A stretch of 8,887 nt of DNA from Alphaproteobacteria bacterium. GTDB taxonomy: Bacteria; Pseudomonadota; Alphaproteobacteria; Rhodobacterales; Rhodobacteraceae. The notes beneath the pieces are model-generated. The model did no database searches. It worked only from the letters and a program-made list of their open reading frames with translations, and was not told where the DNA came from. This document shows positions 6,126 to 8,887 of this stretch, piece after piece; the stretch's first letter is position 1; each line of letters begins with the position of its first letter. The DNA lies in NCBI GenBank assembly GCA_024279075.1, contig JAJRRX010000108.1, forward strand, positions 1 through 8,887, given 5' to 3'. The translations under genes were made by a program, and so were the position numbers.

Positions 6126-6154
6126 CCTCTACCTTTGCTCACAGGCAGAGTCAA
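6126..6154 (-). promoter_or_regulatory. Predicted rpsT promoter overlapping a GANTC site
   Basis: On the minus strand TTGACT (6149-6154) is followed after exactly 17 bases by TAGAGG (6126-6131), 40 bases before the rpsT ATG. The -35 matches consensus at 5 of 6 bases. A GANTC site (6148-6152) overlaps the -35, so CcrM-type methylation could touch the RNA polymerase contact. The promoter sits within the 80 bp between the enoyl-CoA hydratase stop and rpsT. Confidence 0.6.
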
Positions 6155-6165
6155 CAGGTTAGGCG

Positions 6166-6942
6166 CTATTTCCCGCGAAATTGTGGCGCGCGCTTTTCAG
6201 AAAACGCCGCCATGCCTTCAGATTGGTCTTCCGTGGCAAAAAGCGCATGGAAAACGCGGCGCTCATAAAGCAGGCCTTCGCGCAGCGTTGTTTCATATGA
6301 GCGGTTGACCGTTTCTTTAATCGCCATCGTTGTTAGCATGGATTTTTCAGCGATTTTACCTGCGGTCGCTTTGGCGTCTTTCAGCAGATCCTTGGCGGGC
6401 ACCACGCGGGAAACCAACCCCGAGCGTTCGGCCTCCTCGGCCTCCATAAAACGCCCCGTCAGATTCATTTCCATCGCTTTAGATTTGCCAACGAATCGTG
6501 TTAGCCGCTGGGTGCCGCCAATGCCTGCCATCACGCCCAAGTTCACTTCTGGTTGGCCAAATTTGGCGGTATCCGAGGCAATAATAAAATCGCACATCAT
6601 CGCCAACTCACAGCCGCCGCCAAGGGCAAAGCCGGAAACTGCGGCAATAATAGGCTTGCGGGTGCGCAGCAGGGCTTCGGTTTCGGAGGTAAAATAATCC
6701 TCCATAAACATGTCCACAAAGCCTTTTTCAGACATTTCTTTAATGTCCGCGCCCGCTGCAAACGCTTTTTCGGAGCCGGTGATAATAATCGCGCGCACGG
6801 TTTTATCGGCATCTGCCGCCGCCAGCGCTTGGCCAAGCTCACCCAAAAGCTGCGCGTTGAGCGCATTGAGCGCCTTGGGGCGGTTCAGTGTGATCAAGGT
6901 CACATGGTCTTCAGTGTCCACAAGAATGGTTTCATATGCCAT
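6166..6942 (-). CDS. Enoyl-CoA hydratase (crotonase family)
   Basis: A 258-residue crotonase-fold protein of normal length, very close by eye to short-chain mitochondrial/bacterial enoyl-CoA hydratase, which adds water across trans-2-enoyl-CoA in beta-oxidation. Both catalytic glutamates are present: Glu112 in GGGCELAMMCD and Glu132 in FGQPEVNLG, equivalent to rat Glu144 and Glu164. The oxyanion-hole positions are Ala65 in AAGADIKEM and Gly109. The C-terminal segment ATEDQSEGMAAFSEKR is typical. AAGGA lies 7 bases before the ATG. Upstream on the same strand an intrinsic terminator (7014-7067) isolates it from the small lipoprotein gene, so it uses its own promoter (candidate 6972-6999). It precedes rpsT and dnaA, an arrangement I know from Rhodobacterales. 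Retention of both glutamates favours a true hydratase over other crotonase activities; exact chain-length preference cannot be read. Confidence 0.94.
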   Translation of the reverse strand: MAYETILVDTEDHVTLITLNRPKALNALNAQLLGELGQALAAADADKTVRAIIITGSEKAFAAGADIKEMSEKGFVDMFMEDYFTSETEALLRTRKPIIAAVSGFALGGGCELAMMCDFIIASDTAKFGQPEVNLGVMAGIGGTQRLTRFVGKSKAMEMNLTGRFMEAEEAERSGLVSRVVPAKDLLKDAKATAGKIAEKSMLTTMAIKETVNRSYETTLREGLLYERRVFHALFATEDQSEGMAAFSEKRAPQFRGK

Positions 6943-6971
6943 GAAGGGGTCCTTAATTATTCGGCTTCAAA

Positions 6972-6999
6972 TGTGTAGCATGAAGAGCGGCTTGGTCAA
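6972..6999 (-). promoter_or_regulatory. Candidate enoyl-CoA hydratase promoter
   Basis: On the minus strand TTGACC (6994-6999, 5 of 6 consensus) is followed after 16 bases by TACACA (6972-6977), 29 bases before the ATG. It lies just downstream of the terminator at 7014-7067, where a promoter is required. Confidence 0.45.
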
Positions 7000-7013
7000 G
7001 CCTACGGGCTGTT

Positions 7014-7067
7014 AAAAAAACATGGCCAACCGGCTTTCCAAATTAGCTTTGGTGGCCGGTTGGCCAT
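7014..7067 (-). terminator. Strong intrinsic terminator of the small lipoprotein gene
   Basis: Two arms of 13 bases, 7022-7034 and 7055-7067, are perfectly complementary (ATGGCCAACCGGC against its reverse complement). The loop itself contains a 5-bp stem, CCAAA (7038-7042) with TTTGG (7048-7052). On the minus strand one base after the stem comes a run of seven T (7014-7020). The plus-strand side lacks a T-run, so the terminator works for leftward transcription. The only leftward gene just upstream of it is the 29-codon ORF at 7100-7189, whose stop lies 32 bases before the stem. Confidence 0.9.
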
Positions 7068-7099
7068 ATAATATTCGCTAATAACCAAAAGATCAGGGG

Positions 7100-7189
7100 T
7101 TAAATCAAGGGTATGAGCGGCACATTACACCCGGCCAGTAAAACGGCCACACCAGCCAAAAGCACAAATTTTTTCAAGGTTTTCTGCAT
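7100..7189 (-). CDS. Very small predicted lipoprotein (29 residues)
   Basis: A minus-strand ORF of 29 codons that most gene callers would skip. It encodes MQKTLKKF, then the hydrophobic segment VLLAGVAVLLAGC, then NVPLIPLI and stop. This is a complete bacterial lipoprotein signal: basic n-region (Lys3, Lys6, Lys7), hydrophobic core, and lipobox L18-A19-G20-C21. Cleavage and lipidation at Cys21 would leave a lipopeptide of only nine residues, CNVPLIPLI, hydrophobic apart from one Asn. N22 rather than Asp at +2 would favour outer-membrane sorting by the E. coli rule. AGGA (7198-7201 on the plus strand as TCCT) lies 8 bases before the ATG, and a strong intrinsic terminator follows the stop by 32 bases. 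Signal peptide, ribosome-binding site and terminator in register make a real gene likely. Role unknown; entericidin-like small lipoproteins are a loose analogy only. Confidence 0.78.
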   Translation of the reverse strand: MQKTLKKFVLLAGVAVLLAGCNVPLIPLI

Positions 7190-7300
7190 TGTATTAATCC
7201 TGCGTTTCTCTGATTTCCATTCACCAACAATTACTCGTTGGCCCGTGATAGGAGCATATTTGACCGCCTCCGTCTATGGCATTGGCGAAATGTTCGGAAA

Positions 7301-7306
7301 ATTATA
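7301..7306 (-). promoter_or_regulatory. Candidate -10 element for the small lipoprotein gene
   Basis: A perfect TATAAT on the minus strand, 111 bases before the lipoprotein ATG. The best -35 at normal spacing (17 bases) is a poor TTACGC, so this would need an activator or be a chance match. No better promoter was seen closer to the gene. Confidence 0.25.
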
Positions 7307-7463
7307 CCTTTTCAGCATCAAGAGCGTAACATGTCAGATCAAATTTACCGGTGCCGCAGGCCATTGTTCCATGAGGTGCTTTTATAGATTTCTGACCGAT
7401 TTATATTCACTTATGCGCATGCGAATGAAGGGCAGGATAAATCAGAAAAGAACGGGAATTTTA

Positions 7464-7469
7464 TTGACA
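7464..7469 (+). promoter_or_regulatory. Consensus -35 box upstream of the solute-binding protein gene
   Basis: TTGACA is a perfect -35 match, about 190 bases before the ATG at 7660. At 16-18 bases downstream only poor -10 matches are found (for example CACTCT at 7487-7492). It may be an activator-dependent promoter or a chance match; the nearby palindrome (7508-7519) would fit regulation just downstream of a start site. Confidence 0.3.
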
Positions 7470-7507
7470 GATCAAATACAAATGTCCACTCTTCTTCATG
7501 TTAGCCA

Positions 7508-7538
7508 CACAACGTTGTGGCATCCGTTTCACAAACGG
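7508..7538. repeat. Two adjacent inverted repeats (operator-like) upstream of the solute-binding protein gene
   Basis: The first is a perfect 12-bp palindrome, CACAACGTTGTG (7508-7519). The second is CCGTTT-CAC-AAACGG (7524-7538), a 6-bp stem with a 3-base loop. They lie 4 bases apart, about 40-75 bases after the TTGACA box and 120-150 bases before the ATG. Such symmetry is typical of dimeric repressor sites, but no known regulator motif is recognised and no T-run makes them a terminator. Confidence 0.35.
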
Positions 7539-7621
7539 CAATAAACACAAAGATATTGTCATAAATACATCATGCAAACGCAGTATTTATTTTGAATGAT
7601 ATCTAATAAAAATGCGGCGGT

Positions 7622-7643
7622 CACCTTACCCCCGCACCTTACC
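7622..7643 (+). repeat. 9-bp direct repeat in the solute-binding protein leader
   Basis: CACCTTACC occurs at 7622-7630 and again at 7635-7643, a 13-base period, ending 3 bases before the Shine-Dalgarno GGAGAG (7647-7652). It could be a paired protein or small-RNA site in the leader; chance is not excluded. Confidence 0.3.
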
Positions 7644-7659
7644 AACGGAGAGAAAAATA

Positions 7660-8887
7660 ATGAAACCACTACTTTATTCAACAGTTGCCTTGGTGGCGCT
7701 GGCGGGGGCGGCCTCTGCGGCAACCTGCCCGGCCGTTACTGTGGGCGATATGATGGGCGTCGCGGCTGGCGCCTTTCCGCAGCAATATGAGCTGGCCGAA
7801 TTTGAATCTCTGGGCGATTGCACGGTAGAATTTTCCGGCAACCCTGCTATGGCCGAGCTGAATGCGAAAATTCGCGGCAACGGCGCGCTGCCACCACTGG
7901 CAGACCGCCTTCCTTCAGAGCCACTGGTTGTAGCCCCTTATGATTCTATCGGCTCATACGGCGGCACGCTTGATGCGTTGTCCAACGCCACAGAATCCGG
8001 CACCTCCGACTTTATGTCAATTCGCCACGTAAACCTTGTGCGCTATTCCGATGATCTTCAGACCATCGTGCCAAACGTGGCCAAAGGCTGGGAATGGAAC
8101 GAAGACTTCACCCAGCTGACCTTCTTCTTGCGTGAAGGCCATAAATGGTCTGATGGCTCCCCGTTTGGTGCCCGCGATGTCAAGTTCTGGTATGACAATC
8201 TGGCGACAGACAGCAATGTTCGGGAAATCCCGAAAGATTATGTTTTGGTTGCTGGCGAGCCGATGGAAGTTGTGGTGGTGAATGAAACCACAGTGCAGTT
8301 TAACCTGCCCTCCCCTAAGCCGGGCTTGCTATCGCACTTTGCCAACCACTATGCGCAGGGCTTCCAGCCTATGGGCTTTTTGGGCCAGTTCCACCCCGAC
8401 ATAGACCCGAATGCAGATGCAAACGCTCAGGCGCTCGGGTTTGAAAACGGCTATGCCGCGATCAAAGCCTATTATGGCAACTCTGACTGGATGGACACAC
8501 CAACCCCGATGTTGGCCAACCCTGATCTCGTGGCCGGTTTGCCCGCAGACACGGTGCCAACGCTGGAAAGCCACATCATTATCTCGGAAAATACCGAAGG
8601 CCGCCATTTGGTTGCCAACCCGTATTTCTTCCAGGTTGATACTGCTGGCCAACAGCTGCCTTACATCAACGAGCAAGATGAGCTGTTTGTCGGCGAAAGC
8701 GAAGTGCGCTTGCTAAAACTGGTTAACTCCGAAGTTGACTATAAATCCCAAGCGCTGAACCTCGATTATGCGCCATTGCTGCTGGAAAACCAGGAAGCTG
8801 GTAATTTTTCGGTATCGCTCCGGCCAGAAATCGCCATGGGCGTGTTTTCGTTTAACGTAACATCGGAAGATCTGGCAAAACGCGCCG
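7660..8887 (+). CDS. ABC transporter solute-binding protein, family 5 (3' end cut by window)
   Basis: The first 409 residues of a large periplasmic solute-binding protein; the frame is open to the window edge. A Sec signal peptide, MKPLLYSTVALVALAGAASA, is likely cut after Ala20. GGAGAG lies 7 bases before the ATG. Residues about 21-90 form an N-terminal segment with Cys23 and Cys54 (probable disulfide) that is additional to the usual binding-protein fold. The family-5 (peptide/nickel type) core then starts near PYDSIGSYGGTLDALSN. Its signature covers about 141-175: GWEWNEDFTQLTFFLREG followed by KWSDGSPFGARDV. Later segments LESHIIISENTEGRHLVANP and DTAGQQLPYINE are typical of a long (well over 600 residues) subfamily common in Rhodobacteraceae. 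The ligand is probably a peptide or other oligomer but cannot be named. Permease and ATPase genes would be expected to the right of the window. Regulation may act through the repeats at 7508-7538. Confidence 0.92.
   Translation, partial: MKPLLYSTVALVALAGAASAATCPAVTVGDMMGVAAGAFPQQYELAEFESLGDCTVEFSGNPAMAELNAKIRGNGALPPLADRLPSEPLVVAPYDSIGSYGGTLDALSNATESGTSDFMSIRHVNLVRYSDDLQTIVPNVAKGWEWNEDFTQLTFFLREGHKWSDGSPFGARDVKFWYDNLATDSNVREIPKDYVLVAGEPMEVVVVNETTVQFNLPSPKPGLLSHFANHYAQGFQPMGFLGQFHPDIDPNADANAQALGFENGYAAIKAYYGNSDWMDTPTPMLANPDLVAGLPADTVPTLESHIIISENTEGRHLVANPYFFQVDTAGQQLPYINEQDELFVGESEVRLLKLVNSEVDYKSQALNLDYAPLLLENQEAGNFSVSLRPEIAMGVFSFNVTSEDLAKRA

Larger units (their letters stand above)
7190..7659. 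other. About 470-bp non-coding stretch between divergent lipoprotein and solute-binding genes
   Basis: AT-richer than the flanking genes. It holds the Shine-Dalgarno and possible -10 of the leftward lipoprotein gene, and rightward elements for the solute-binding protein: a consensus -35 TTGACA (7464-7469), two inverted repeats (7508-7519 and 7524-7538) and a short direct repeat before the ribosome-binding site. A 143-codon plus-strand ORF (7113-7544) crosses it, but I do not believe it is coding. I see no tRNA or other recognisable RNA gene. Confidence 0.6.

Noticed and set aside
7113..7544. 143-codon plus-strand ORF in the non-coding stretch
   Set aside because: No ribosome-binding site of note, unusual composition with no recognisable motif, and it runs antisense to the better-supported lipoprotein gene and across the promoter elements.
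3574..7645. Shared 10-mer ACCTTACCAA at 3574-3583 and 7636-7645
   Set aside because: Dozens of 10-mer matches are expected by chance in a window this long, and the contexts are unrelated.
7596..7790. 64-codon Gly-rich plus-strand ORF
   Set aside because: It overlaps the start of the solute-binding protein gene in another frame; the latter has a signal peptide, Shine-Dalgarno and clear homology.
1..8887. Mobile element, CRISPR array, tRNA/rRNA or defence system
   Set aside because: No transposase or integrase motifs, spaced repeats, cloverleaf or known defence domains were seen on either strand.

Overview
The window looks like a chromosomal segment from an alphaproteobacterium, most likely a Rhodobacterales/Rhodobacteraceae (roseobacter-type) organism of moderate GC. 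The evidence is a minus-strand block of enoyl-CoA hydratase, rpsT, dnaA, dnaN and recF, an order I know from that group, with DnaA, DnaN and S20 sequences of matching flavour and GANTC (CcrM-type) sites in the dnaA and rpsT promoter regions. No DnaA-box cluster was seen, so this is the dnaA locus but not visibly oriC.

Layout, left to right. (1) Positions 1-1237, plus strand: the 3' part of a cysteine-synthase-fold PLP enzyme, cut just before its PLP lysine, followed after 10 bp by an ArsR-family repressor with an arsenite-type C-terminal cysteine cluster. (2) Positions 1245-3461, minus strand: dnaN then recF with no gap (TAA directly followed by ATG). recF converges on the ArsR gene, so gyrB is not immediately downstream. 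(3) Positions 3621-4145, plus strand: an unrecognised secreted protein with four cysteines, lying between dnaN and dnaA on the opposite strand. It splits the usual dnaA-dnaN pair and requires dnaN-recF to have its own promoter. (4) Positions 4167-5525, minus: dnaA, with a long leader holding a candidate promoter, two GANTC sites, a hairpin and a palindrome next to the Shine-Dalgarno. (5) Positions 5819-6942, minus: rpsT, with a strong promoter and an intrinsic terminator, and an enoyl-CoA hydratase. (6) Positions 7014-7189, minus: a very short (29-codon) predicted lipoprotein gene followed by a strong intrinsic terminator. (7) Positions 7190-7659: about 470 bp mainly regulatory in character. 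(8) Positions 7660-8887, plus: the start of a large family-5 ABC-transporter solute-binding protein that runs off the window.

The core is replication housekeeping: initiator DnaA, sliding clamp DnaN and gap-repair protein RecF, flanked by ribosomal protein S20. The flanks are accessory metabolism: thiol/PLP chemistry under an ArsR repressor, fatty-acid or acyl-CoA turnover, and peptide-type uptake. I see no mobile element, CRISPR array, tRNA, rRNA or defence system. The least ordinary items are the tiny lipoprotein unit, the secreted protein inserted between dnaA and dnaN, the PLP enzyme-ArsR pair, and the GANTC placement at the dnaA and rpsT promoters.
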